Of a stretch of DNA of 64,000 nucleotides, positions 26,076 to 36,889 are shown in pieces. A model generated the notes under the pieces. That model saw nothing but the letters and a program-made list of their open reading frames with translations. It was not told the DNA's origin and did not search any database. A program made the translations under genes and the position numbers. How positions within the stretch are numbered: position 1 is the first letter of the stretch; each line of letters begins with the position of its first letter. The DNA lies in the NCBI RefSeq assembly GCF_022539665.2, contig NC_081333.1, positions 12,832,971 through 12,896,970 of the forward strand, written 5' to 3'. Origin of the DNA: Daphnia carinata. Lineage: Eukaryota; Arthropoda; Branchiopoda; Diplostraca; Daphniidae.

Positions 26076-26699
26076 GTGATGCCTAAATTAATGGATGTAT
26101 TGTTGCTAGATGGCAGTGCAGGATAAAATCAACCGAGAGAAATTGTAAACAAAATAATAGCAGTTTTCAAAAAAAGAAAAAATGCATCAAATGCCGATAC
26201 GTAGACGTGAGACTCAGTGTCGTAGGAATACTAACAGTATGTAGCAACAAATCTAACACTTATTTGCAAACACAATAAGTCACGTTCTGATATAATTGAG
26301 AAAGAATGTTTCTTTTACCTACGCCGACTATAAGTGTTTGCATTACTCACGGCGGAAATGGTACCCTTACCGAATTAGTTCGAAAGCGCGTTGGCGCAAG
26401 TTTCTACCGAACAAATTTATATAACCGTATTCGGTTACAACATAATGGACGTGCGCACTGGTGGTAACATTTCCAGCTCATTTTTTCGTAGTAACCTACA
26501 TTAAACTTTGGGTTTGGAAAACGTTTTTAAATGGTACCATACGATGAAGAAGAAGGCTGTAATACCTTGTTTCAAAAATGGAACCATTTTGGATTCGCCC
26601 TTTAGCTTTGAGGTAAAAAATATAAATATGTAAAAAAAGGGAAGGGACTTGTTCGTGTAACTTGAATCGCAACAGTTAGTTGACCACCGCAGTGTGAGC

Positions 26700-27130
26700 G
26701 TAATAGTCGCCACAGGACCCTTTGAGTTTACCGGGGATCCCCCACCCGGCTCTCAGCAGTTGCCTGACCCAGACGAATCTGTACCTAGCTGGATGTTTCT
26801 TCCAACGGAACTGTTCTCACATAGTCACGTGATTTACCATCATATCCGTGCATAGCTCGAATATCACAGTGTGGATGGGGGACCATCCATCACAGAAATG
26901 ATCATCGACAATTCCGCATCTGTCTCCAGTTTTGGCCATCTGGACGATTAAAGAACCTAGCCAGCTCCATGACGCTTACCACGACTCACATGCAACACGG
27001 TGGGACCAACTGCTTGTTCAAGCCGGCTTCATGACTAGAATGTGTAATGTAAGGTACTTGGCGATCAGATCTCTCATCCAGCCCTCCTTTCATTCTACAC
27101 TCAGTCGCCTAATGTACTAGGGAAGAATCC
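26700..27130 (+). other. Island of higher GC, possible decayed transposon or gene piece
   Basis: This stretch differs in composition from its AT-rich surroundings. It contains a Pro-rich open frame of about 50 codons (from 26707, with a PDPDESVPSWMFLP segment) and further short open pieces to 27119. I cannot assign a family. Confidence 0.3.
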
Positions 27131-27808
27131 TTAGTCACTAGCTAGCCCCGACCCTCAAAGAAGATGTTTCATCAACGTTAATATACCGTGAAACGCAGAG
27201 TATAAAAGCGCTGCTGCTGAAATCGTCACTATTACAGTCAAAAGGGGGAATAATATAATTTTGGAGGTACATCAAAGTAAAATGAAAAAGTGAACTGTAT
27301 TAAGAAAATTATATTCCTTTTGTTTGCAGAAACACCAAATGAATGTATTGATTTCCAGATTTATAAAACAAATTTTAATTGTGAGCACAGTACGGAACGC
27401 CGCTTGATCCATTTTTGTATAGCCAACTTGTTCTCCATGGTTGTCCGTTTATTTGGCAACTCCGCTAGTCGTCTCGATCATTTAAGATTTTTCTCATAGA
27501 TGGTGCCAGCAACCAATGGTGAAACAATAACAAATGTAACAGTTGATGGTTGAAAAGATTCACAAATGAGTCATATTGGCCAAGAGAAACTACACTCAAT
27601 ATACAACTTTACCAAGCTTAGTGTCTGTTTTAGGATTAGCTATTAAGTTTTGTACACATGTAAGACATCCATTAATTCTTGTTTGGAGCTCTCTTACGTC
27701 ATGGATGAACAGATACCGAAGGAGATTAACAGCATTGCTAACATTAGGAGATTTAAGTCCAAGCCAAAGCTAATGTTATCAAACTGAACAGGATTTACAA
27801 GGTCATGT

Positions 27809-29323
27809 GCCTTATTAACTTCCCATCCCGTTTACCGAACGACTAATCAGACAGAAGAAATCACTTTAGTCTTTGATGGCATCTCATACAAAAAAGGTGC
27901 TTCCATACTAAGGATGTTGAACGAAATGATTGGTCACAAGACTTTCAAGCAAGGGCTAACACGCTATTTGAAAACTCTGTAAGCATATTCCTCCTTTTGT
28001 TTAAACTATTCACTTCCAGCCTTGTAAGTCATCCTTTGATTTTGTTAACATCCAGAGAATACTGTAATGCTGTACAGCATTATCTGTGGTCAGCATTCAC
28101 AAGACAGGCAGTGATTAACAAGGTGAAACTGCCCTATGACATAAAAACCATTATGGAGACCTGGACGCATAACGTTGGCTATCCAGTTGTGACGATAGCT
28201 CGCAATTAATCTGCGCGTACGGCCACGGCAGTGCAATCCCGTTTCCTTTTATACCAAGACAAGAATTCCTCCATCATAGAGGATGGCGAAGTAAATCTAT
28301 GGATCATCCCACTAACTTTTACGACAGCACCCTCTACGAACCAGGAGCCTCAATTGAGATGGTTGCCTCAACTGTCGCAAGCAGAGAAAATAGCGGATTT
28401 CAACGTTTTCGCTGACCAATGGGTTATCTTCAATGTGAATCGTACAGGTAATATATATTTCATAGTCTTTCATTGGACGAAAACTGGAAATGTATGAGTG
28501 CAGAAGTTGTAGTCTGATCACGCGCCTATCGTAAAAATGCCAACGCTTTTATCTTCACATCGCTTTAGATAATCACGAACTAGGTGTATCTGTTTTTTTT
28601 ATTGCCCAGGATTTTTTCGAGTGAATTACGATGAGCGCAATTGGAATTTAATCTGGGCTCAGCTACTTCATGATCCACGACAGATTCCCACTATAAGCAG
28701 AGCCCAAATTATAGATGACGCGTTTCATTTGGCTCGAGCTGGTCTCTTACCATATCAAATGGCTTTTAATTTGGCCAATTATTTGAAGAAGGAAACAGAC
28801 TATTTGCCATGGAAATCCGCTTTGGACGCCTTCAGTTACATTGATATGATGCTGGCTCGCTCGCCAACTACATACGAAGCGTTTAAGGTATTACAACCAC
28901 CAAATGCTCGTTTCGTTTTTTGGGACAGTAAGAGCTTTATAAATTCATTATCCTTTATGTTTTGCAGCAATTTGCAATTGGGATTCTGACGCCAATGTAC
29001 CAACAAATGAAAGTTTTAGGCAGCAATAAAAAAGATCCTGTGGCTCGGCAACTTCTCTCAGAGGCTACCAAATGGGCCTGCAAATGGGATCAAACAGATT
29101 GCGTCGAATACGCGCTTTCCGCTTATCGAGACTGGATGGCCCAATTAAACGGCTCTGCAGTTATAGTCCCAGCTGATCTGAAACGCGTCATTACCTGCAC
29201 AGCGATACGTCACCTAAACTTGTCCGAATGGCAGTTTGCTTGGAAAAAATTCCAGGAATCCAACATTCACTCGGAAAAGGAAGATCTGCTTGCGGGAATG
29301 GCTTGAACCACAAACACATCTTC
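27809..29323 (+). pseudogene. Partial broken copy of aminopeptidase 4
   Basis: The copy matches the parent from the middle of its exon 6 (about 22667) to the end of exon 9 (about 24180), introns included, so it arose from DNA and not from mRNA. It lacks the signal peptide, the exopeptidase motif and the zinc motif. There is an in-frame TAA at 28207-28209 (parent has a sense codon) and a TGA at 29304-29306 (parent has Cys). About 410 bp in the middle, spanning an intron, are nearly identical to the parent, while both flanks carry many differences. Confidence 0.9.
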
Positions 29324-29324
29324 T

Positions 29325-29535
29325 TTTCTCTGCTAGCCCAATGAGCCAATCTAAAATTTCAGGCCTTGTTCCTTTTGGGAACGGGCAATCAAGATCAGTC
29401 ATATATTGCTCAAAAGCTTGGTTCCACTGTATAGCAGTTGTGTTTCTAAGTAGTTCTCTGTCTTCAATCTTATAGTGGTGGATTTTTTGATCTTCCAGCC
29501 ACACGAACACACGATTGTGCTTCGAAATTTCTTTT
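29325..29535 (-). pseudogene. Rtraf: Fragment of RTRAF (CGI-99/hCLE) homolog
   Basis: On the minus strand the frame reads VFVWLEDQKIHHYKIEDREL and continues with NCPF-like and DWLIGLA segments. This matches the N-terminal part of RTRAF, the RNA transcription, translation and transport factor of the tRNA ligase and cap-binding complexes. No initiating exon and no C-terminal two thirds are found nearby. The match begins within a few bases of where the aminopeptidase copy ends, so the two were probably joined by one rearrangement. I call it an exon fragment, not a working gene. Confidence 0.7.
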
Positions 29536-29549
29536 CATATAGAAATTAT

Positions 29550-30590
29550 GATCTGTTTACTGTGGAAAAGAAAATAAACAATTTTAAAGAACAAATACCG
29601 GCTGTGTTTAAAGTATCCGGATTAGGGAAGCCAAGAGCTTTGCAATTTACGCTTGAACATTTTGAACAGATCTGAGTTGAAAAATTTGGAGGCCTAGAAT
29701 GTTTAAAAAGAAGTTCACAGTATTTCATCCAGTTGTTTTTTAGTTATTCGAAATAAGAAATATATTGATATTGCAACAATTGAATAAGTCGGGTTGCTGG
29801 GTTTCAAGTTTATTTTAAAATCGGCACCAACATTACAACAAAATCTGCACAACTAGTACTTGTGACGGCTACAGGGGGACTCTCTACGGGCAGCTCAGGC
29901 GCGGGTTTTTTATACCACGCTTTAGCTTGGGGACGCCAAAGTTAGCGAAGGGACGCTAAAGTTCGCGTGGGGTCAAAGAACAGAAACAGGATGTTACGCG
30001 AGAAGCGGGGTCAACTGATTTATGTCCTGTCGTTGACACCCTGTTGTGCGTAAAAATGGTAATAAAAAAAACGAGACAAGAGATAAGAGAGTCAGTGGGG
30101 GGCGGAGGGGGAAAAATCAACATATGCAATACATCACATAGTCTAGTTTATCGTGAGTCCTTACAATATGATATGATAAAAACGAAATGGGTGACTGAAA
30201 AAAGCTGGCTTTCAACATGTTCTGTCACGGTTATGTATGTTAAATATTGAGTAGGATTTGATAAAATAAATACATTGCAATGTATTATGTAATGTGCTTA
30301 TCATTTTCTCCTTGCATTCGCCGTGATCTGATTTTTAATCAAATAATTTTTTTCAAAGACATTTCAGTTATAAAACATATTCAAACAGGTTTGAACAACA
30401 TTTCTAAAAATTGGAATGTTAATATTCCCTATTACTTTTGCAGTAAAAAATAACATATAATGACATAGAATAGATTTTATGTCGAAAACCCACTTCGCAG
30501 TGGACTAGATGCACCCTCTTGTAATAAATAAGCTGAAGCCATAATTAAAATTATGTTTCTAATTTGCCTATCAGTGTTCTATTACAAGAA
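29550..30590. other. Unassigned, repeat-like sequence upstream of the HEPN-like gene
   Basis: A short open frame at 29550-29675 (ending in GKPRALQFTLEHFEQI) has no family I know. Around 29920-29970 two copies of a gggacgctaaagttcgcg-type unit occur. A G-rich stretch lies at 30093-30112. No complete gene seen. Confidence 0.4.
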
Positions 30591-30596
30591 TCCGAG

Positions 30597-31628
30597 ATGG
30601 GCAAAGCGAAAACTAACAGTGAAGCCTCTACGTCTTCAAGAGTAGTACGAACCGTAGTAACAGAACAACAACTTAAGGACGCACCGATAGTCCAACGCCT
30701 AGCTGAGCAGTTGATTTTACCTGAATCGGAACCGGAATCGGAATCTGACGTAAGTACAGAAGAAGTAAATGCGGACGTTATTTATATAGCAGAAGCATTA
30801 TTCTTCTGCCTTACATATTTTGTTACCCCTGCGGTGCGGACGTTCTTGCGCAGAAAGGAACTTATTTCAAGTGCAGCAATTAATTGCGACTTCGCTGTTA
30901 TAATGGAAATATTAAGTTCCAATAACGACATCGATGGCACTTTTCTCATCGACCCCCTCTCCTACTTGGAGCTTCGCAGCGCAGTCATTGCTAGAAATGG
31001 GGTTTGCCATCTCAACCTAGCTGAAGTGAACAAAAACTGGTCAGAGAACTTTTCCATTTGGATAAAACTTTGTAAAGGTGTCGGTGACGAAGATAGTGCC
31101 ACTAATGTGGAGACTGTTCACAACTGCCTCATGGAGGGTCTATATCAGTATGCCGTGCCAGATAAACCAATTTTCTGCACGACGGTCACTCATGATGAAA
31201 ATGCCGCGTTTGGCCTTAGCTTTCTCTTATATAGCTGCCTCCTAAGACATGTGGCTCCGTCTCTAAGGAACTTCTTGATACAAGAAAAACAACTACCTTC
31301 ATCAACGCCTTTGGATGCCTTCAAAAACTTGAAATATATCATAGAGCAGCAAAAAACGGACGCAAATTACCTTGCAGACGGTGCTTACCAAAGGGGTGAT
31401 GCGGTAATGCTGAAGGCTGCTTTTACCGGTAGGAACGCGACGTGTCACGGTAAATTTTCACAAGTTTTGGGGCTTTGGGAAAAGTTCCTACAATCGTGGG
31501 TAAATCTACTAATAACTGTTAACGCAAAGGAAGCTGCAGGAGAGGTTAAGAATGTTCTCAATGCTATCGTTATCTCTGAGAGATACGCAATGAAGATACT
31601 GCCATCAGTGATTCTTTTCCAAATCTAA
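30597..31628 (+). CDS. Intronless protein with two tandem HEPN-like domains
   Basis: Single-exon ORF of 343 residues from the ATG at 30597 (good Kozak context, G at -3); the upstream in-frame TTG is not needed. After a Ser/Glu-rich N-terminus there are two homologous halves, about residues 60-165 and 200-310. Each contains a hydrophobic helix followed by a basic FL(R/I) segment and then an RNxxxCH-type motif: RNGVCHL at 133-139 and RNATCHG at 279-285, each followed by W-rich helices (WSENFSIWIKL, WEKFLQSWVNLL). R-N-x-x-x-H is the catalytic signature of HEPN RNases, including the DZIP3-type HEPN of animals. Assignment is from motif and layout only; no other domain (RING, NTPase, TPR) is attached. 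It lies alone in a repeat-rich region. Confidence 0.65.
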   Translation: MGKAKTNSEASTSSRVVRTVVTEQQLKDAPIVQRLAEQLILPESEPESESDVSTEEVNADVIYIAEALFFCLTYFVTPAVRTFLRRKELISSAAINCDFAVIMEILSSNNDIDGTFLIDPLSYLELRSAVIARNGVCHLNLAEVNKNWSENFSIWIKLCKGVGDEDSATNVETVHNCLMEGLYQYAVPDKPIFCTTVTHDENAAFGLSFLLYSCLLRHVAPSLRNFLIQEKQLPSSTPLDAFKNLKYIIEQQKTDANYLADGAYQRGDAVMLKAAFTGRNATCHGKFSQVLGLWEKFLQSWVNLLITVNAKEAAGEVKNVLNAIVISERYAMKILPSVILFQI

Positions 31629-31973
31629 AATTGTATTTTTTATTTCGGTACACGGTTCGACGTAGCTCGCTGCGACGCGACAATGTTACCTGCTAATCGT
31701 TTCTACAAACTATGCAACAATTACTGGTGTCTATTTACCGAACTCAAATAACCGAATATCGAAGATTGCGAACGAGTAAGTTGAACCTAAATAATCATTT
31801 TCCCAACCTAGGGTGAATTTTTTTTTTAGGTTAACTTGCTCGACGCAGTCGACGTCGGTGCGACAATGTACTACAAAACATCTCGAACGTTATGCAGGTA
31901 AGGTTTTGTACAAAATTTTGTAAGAAATCAAAATTCAATGTCGAATAAAAAGGTTCTGTCCTTAAACATACGC

Positions 31974-32300
31974 TTGTGTATTATTTTCACACCGCAACAA
32001 CCAATAACGACTTTATATCCAGACATATTATTTATACCTAAAACACGCAATCATTCTCATTGCTATTAGAATTACATTCATCATAATTGCTGCAGCCCAA
32101 ATGGAAAGTTAATAGTAATAATAATTAAGTTAAGCAAGTAGAATATAACAAAACAATTACTGTATAGTTATATGTTACAAAAATAAAGTAATTAATTTTA
32201 AAAAATTACATATTTATATTGCTGGAATATGTAAAGTTGTATTTAGAGACTATTAGAATCTGACAGGTAGATGGCGGTAGGTGTAAAAAAGAATTTTTTT
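31974..32300. repeat. Dispersed direct repeat, left copy
   Basis: Bases 31974-32205 match 39091-39325 in the same orientation, from ttgtgtattattttcac to the aaataaagt(t)attaatt end. Both copies are followed by a (g)atagatggc...gtaaaaaagaa block. The copies are 7.1 kb apart and bracket the inverted repeat and the vasa pseudogene. Confidence 0.85.
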
Positions 32301-33190
32301 TTTTAACCGCAAGTTTTACGTAAAAATCAAGTCGATATTCGTGATTCCCGTTTAACTTTGAATCAAAATATTGTATTTCTAATCATATCTAGATTTTGGC
32401 GAAAAATGAAAAAGTGGGAAGGCTATCGCGCCCCCCCCCTGAATATTTCTAGTGCATCGCGCTAGCGCCCGTTTAATTTTGAATCGAAATATTGTATTTT
32501 TTAACTATCTAAAATTTGGCGAAAAATGAAAAAATGGGAAGGCTATCGCGCCCCCCCCCTGAATATTTCTGGTGCATCGCGCTAGCGCTGTACCGTACTG
32601 GCGCGCTAACAGTGCTCTAAATATTCGATGTATTTCAAAAACCATTAAATTAATTTAAAAATTAGCAATTTCCCGGGAATAAACATTCAATTATGGGTAT
32701 CTCCTGTGATATTCAACCAATTCCGACGGCTGTCAGTTTTTTCCGAAAAAAATATTAAGCCCGAATAAATAAACCCGAATAAATAAACCCGAGCGCCAGT
32801 ACACTACAGCGTTAGCGCAATGTAGCAGAAATACTCGGTGAGTATATTTAGAGAATTAACTAGAATCCTGACCGGTAGACGGCTTATTTCGTTGTGCTTA
32901 AAATTTTTATCGAACCTACTTTTAAACGCCGTCGCGTACTGGCGCGCCAAGCAGTATTAAGTTTTTCTTGTTTCCTTCAAAAATCGCTGATCTCATGAAA
33001 AATACACTGTAAATCTTCGTGATTCTCATTGGTTTAGAATGTAAAGCACATTTACTCATCGATAATCAAACATTTTTGAAAATTACAAAATTGATGGAAA
33101 AGTCGGGCTTATAAATTTTGTCGGGCTTATTTTTACCCAGCGAATATTTCTGACTTAATAAATCTGACCGGTAGATGGCGAAAGCAGTAA
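32290..33190. repeat. Mosaic dispersed repeat, copy 2, with internal tandem duplication
   Basis: It shares blocks with 25640-26075. Two near-identical units of about 120 bp (about 32345-32467 and 32468-32590) each hold tttggcgaaaaatgaaaaa, gggaaggctatcgcg with a C run, and gtgcatcgcgctagcg. The phrase gaccggtaga(t/c)ggc recurs at 32259 (variant), 32873 and 33166. Confidence 0.75.
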
Positions 33191-33472
33191 AACAGAAAAA
33201 ACATTTTTGTCTGTTTTTATTTGGGTAAAACGAATTGCCATAAATCTATGGCAATCCGTTTTATATGGCAATCCGTTTTACATAAAAAAAAAAAAAAAAA
33301 GGCGGGAAAAAAAAAATCGTACTTTTTTCTTTTTTTTCTACCCGTAGCCATCTATCAGTCGGTTTCGTTATTACAGGCATGTAAGCAATTTCAGTTAATT
33401 GTATCCCATTAGCAGTTAATTGAGTAGCGTGGCTGGAGAACAACGCTTGGCTGGAGGAACAATTGAAAAATG

Positions 33473-34900
33473 GATAAGATAATAAAACAAAAAAATGGTA
33501 AGTATAAACATTATTATATTGGTTTTCAATGATTAATTATTGTTTATTAGATCAAATTATGAAGCTGCAGGCCCAGTTATTGGAACAACACAAAATATTA
33601 GATAACAAAGCTAAGGATCGTAGGCCTAACACGTAATGATTCTATTTATTTGCTTTTATTCATTCGTGTTTTGTAGCTCAAATTTTGAGTCTTCAAGCTC
33701 AGCTAGGGGAAAAGAACAAATTGGAACGGAACAGTTTCCAAACAGTGAAGGAGGTTTTTCAAAACTCATCTCTAACTGAACGTAAGGATGAGTTGGCATT
33801 AGGCGAACACAGCCAGGTACCTAAAGTTTTCAAATAAGAATTCAAAATAAGTATAGAATTTTAAAAAACAATTATTTATTGCTTAGTTATTCAGTCCACC
33901 ACCTGACAGTGTGTTAAATTTAAATTCTGTTAGTGCTGCACTAAAAGAATCGTTAGTAATAAGCTCATGCAGTGAAGGAATTGAACAATTGTGGGAACGT
34001 ATTTGGGCCGAAAATGGGTGTGGTACAGAAACCCAGAAATGGCACAAGTTCAACATGAAACATGGATTAGGTACTTTTCGGTTTTTTGTCTATTGAAAAA
34101 GTATTTTTAATGCTATTATTTTGCATTCACAGAATTATAGTGGGGGATCAAATCAAGTCTGGAAGTGTTACAGGATGGAAGAGTGAGCCTACAGATGAAA
34201 AAACACTGAGAGTGCATTACCGTAAGGTGTGAGGTAAATTAATAGAGTAATGCAAATTGCCTAATGAGAAGTACCATCTTGTGTTAATGAATCCAGTACA
34301 ACAGCAATCCTTTATAGTTCTGTCACAGCTAGAAGCCTCAAATAATTCTGCTTCTCTGTCTAAAGAACAACTTGTCCTTTACGTTCAGAGTGTTGGGGAA
34401 ACTGGGTACTTAAATGGCCCTAAAGATGTTTTAATTTTGCTGCTATTGCAGAGATGAACATCATACATGGACTCTTTAGGTATGAAAGGATTTTTCTTCA
34501 AATAATTTTGAATTTATGACGAAGAATTTCTCCTCCTTTTGCCAACCAGGTCTTATCTACCAAAAAAAATTTTATCCAATAGGAAAGGATTTTCATGTAC
34601 TGGGAACACAACTATCAACAATGCAACATTCTACAGGTGCTAGTTTATCATTCAAGAGCCTTATACAATGAAGTTAATCTGCAATTTGTATGTCCTTTCC
34701 CAAGCTTCCACCAGAAGTTGAATCTATGAGTCATGTAAGTTCCATGATCAACAATTGATGTGTTTAACGGTGTTGTTTTCTTTTCTCAATATAGGTTAAT
34801 AGTAACATTGGATCTGAAAAGATTCTTGGTTGGGGCAAGACACTGAATAAATTGTATTGATTGGATGGATGACATGACATTGCTATACTTAATTCGGATT
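33473..34900 (+). pseudogene. Decayed multi-exon coiled-coil gene of unknown family
   Basis: Plausible exons with GT-AG borders can be traced: 33473-33498 (MDKIIKQKN), 33551-33620 (IMKLQAQLLEQHKILD), 33677-33815 (QILSLQAQLGEKNKLE), 33888-34069 (a SCSEGIEQLWERIWAENG segment) and 34143-34226. From 34227 the frame is interrupted by TGA and TAA stops, while the following part (34250-34455, NEKYHLVLMNPVQQQ) is still readable. The 3' part also occurs in reverse orientation at 36580-36720. I do not recognise the family; it may be part of a mobile or multi-copy element. Confidence 0.45.
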
Positions 34901-35506
34901 CCCCAGACGGTATTTGATATTTAAAAAATTGAAGTGCATATCTGGGCTCCCTTCTTTTCTGAAGCCCCGTTTCCCCTTGACACGTAAATAAGCCCGTAGG
35001 GGGTCATGCCCCTACTGTACGGTATATATAAAAACAACATATACCGAGGTTTGGAGGGCTCTGGCCGGAAAGGGGACGTGGGGTGCCGCTTCGTCCGATG
35101 ATGTGTTCACGGAGGGTGACGTGGCTGCCCACAAATCCGAACTAAAGGTTAATCGCTCCTGTAAAAATGTTCCAAATCTTCAGCTCTTCTTCCGGCTTCT
35201 CTTAGCCAATCACCGGGTAATCTCCCCGGTGGGTCAACAAGGCAGTGTCTCCCCCTGCCTGGGTTGACGGCAACTTTTGAAAGGGCTATTGTGCCTTTTT
35301 AAAGTTGCAAAAATAATTGTAATGTGCAGAGAATTGTCAATAAATTTTTTTTATAAAATGTTTTTTGCAAAATTTTTTTCTTTCATTGTCTGTGTTCGCT
35401 TTGTTCACACATTACATTTATCAACTTTTTTTTTATTTATCTTGCTCAATTCATTTTTATGGTTTTTGCCACCGTTGTATCGCTTATCTGTTAGTATTCA
35501 ATTAGT
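34801..35506. repeat. Left arm of a large inverted repeat
   Basis: It pairs with 35992-36720. The central 350 bp of the arms are almost identical (for example gtcatgcccctactgtacgg), the outer ends are diverged but clearly homologous. Confidence 0.9.
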
Positions 35507-35604
35507 ATTTATTACACTTCTTGAATTCTTGAACTTAGACAAGGAACAACGTGTGATACCTGGATATTTTCTGAAGTAATTTTATACTTGTACATTGTTT
35601 TACT

Positions 35605-35669
35605 GGTATGGGAATCGATCCCCAGACATTCAGCGTGCAACGCCGATGCTCTAACATTGAGCCACGAGA
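35605..35669 (-). other. tRNA-like sequence 1 (Ala TGC-like)
   Basis: The reverse complement folds as a D arm (gctcaatgttagagc), an anticodon arm with a TGC triplet, and a T arm (ggggatcgattccc). The acceptor stem is not complementary, so it is a tRNA relic or Pol III promoter rather than a working tRNA gene. Confidence 0.55.
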
Positions 35670-35776
35670 TATATATATATCATATTATATCTATTATCGC
35701 AAATCATATGTTATAGTCTAGGATGTTTATGTAGTCTTTCACAAGTATATATTTATCTTTGTATAGCTTTCATAAG

Positions 35777-35841
35777 GTTCATAGCTCTGTGGTAGAGCAT
35801 TCAGCTGCGGTAACTGTTACCCTGGGTTCAAACCTTAGTAG
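35777..35841 (+). other. tRNA-like sequence 2
   Basis: It has an A-box-like D arm (agctctgtggtagagca) and a B-box-like T arm (gggttcaaacc), but the anticodon arm is irregular and no acceptor stem forms. Confidence 0.5.
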
Positions 35842-35929
35842 ATGCATAAAGATCTACGTTTCAATTTTATTCAAAGTGTAAATGCAAGTCCGCAAGTGAC
35901 TAGAAAAAAGCTAACCTGACATCATATGA

Positions 35930-35992
35930 TTCATGGCTCATTGGTATAGCATCGGCGCGGTATGCCGAACATCCTGGGTTCGATCCCTGGAT
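35930..35992 (+). other. tRNA-like sequence 3
   Basis: D arm ggctcattggtatagcatc, anticodon stem tcggc/gccga, and a canonical T loop in ctgggttcgatccctgg. The base before the anticodon is C instead of U and the acceptor stem is missing. It abuts the right inverted-repeat arm. Confidence 0.55.
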
Positions 35993-36720
35993 AATAATTG
36001 AATGCTTACAAATAAACGATAAACCAATGGAAACAATGCTTACCATCAAAGGTGGCATAAACAATAAAGGTGAATTGAGCAAGCTAAATAAAAAAAAAGT
36101 TGATAAATGTAATGTGTGAACACAGACAATGACAGAAGAAAATTTTGCAAAGATAAAAAAAAATTTTATTGACAATTCTTTGCACATTACAATTATTTTT
36201 GCAACTTTAAAAAGGCACAATAGCCCTTTCAAAAGTTGCCGTCAACCCAGGCAGGGGGAGACACTGCCTTGTTGACCCACCGGGGAGATTACCCGGTGAT
36301 TGGCTAAGAGAAGCCGGAAGAAGAGCTGAAGATTTGGAACATTTTTACAGGAGCGATTAACCTTTAGTTCGGATTTGTGGGCAGCCACGTCACCCTCCGT
36401 GAACACATCATCGGACGAAGCGGCACCCCACGTCCCCTTTCCGGCCAGAGCCCTCCAAACCTCGGTATATGTTGTTTTTATATATACCGTACAGTAGGGG
36501 CATGACCCCCTACGGGCTTATTATGAGTCAAGGGGAAACGGGGCTACGGAAAGGAAGGGAGCCCAGATATGCACTGCAAATTATGAAAAATTTAATACCG
36601 TTTTTAATTGGGAATCTGAATGAAGTATGGAAATTCCATGTAGTGTATCCAAACATAATAATTTATTCAGGACCTTGCCCCAAACAAGAAACCTTTTCAG
36701 ATCAAAATTTATTGTTCATC
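35992..36720. repeat. Right arm of the large inverted repeat
   Basis: Reverse complement of 34801-35506, including the gccgtcaacccaggcagggg block and the gatctgaaaag remnant of the coiled-coil gene at the outer end. A 24-bp insertion or deletion separates the inner ends. Confidence 0.9.
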
Positions 36721-36889
36721 TATAATAAGACAATAAAACACCATTAGGCATAAAAACTCTTAATTCATATATATAGTTCATACCTTACATGATTCGTGAG
36801 TTGATTGCGAGCATATTCTTCTGTCAGAAGCTTCAGTAGAGACATTTACGATTTTCGTTTACGCTCACCATGGATGTTGGTAGACTAGA

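Noticed and set aside
30564-30596. Eleven extra N-terminal residues of the HEPN-like protein
   Set aside because: The frame opens with TTG; the first ATG is at 30597. The same correction moves XRCC2 to 39621.
32430-32590. CRISPR-like array of repeated units
   Set aside because: Only two long units, no spacers, animal genome; a simple tandem duplication within a dispersed repeat.
35605-35992. Three genuine tRNA genes
   Set aside because: D and T arms are good but acceptor stems do not pair, and the anticodon arms of two are irregular. Kept as tRNA-like sequences.
35277-36232. Two similar hydrophobic ORFs (MKGLLCLFKVAKIIV...) in the inverted-repeat arms
   Set aside because: They are mirror copies from repeat arms with T-rich sequence and differ by frame-disturbing indels; no family match.
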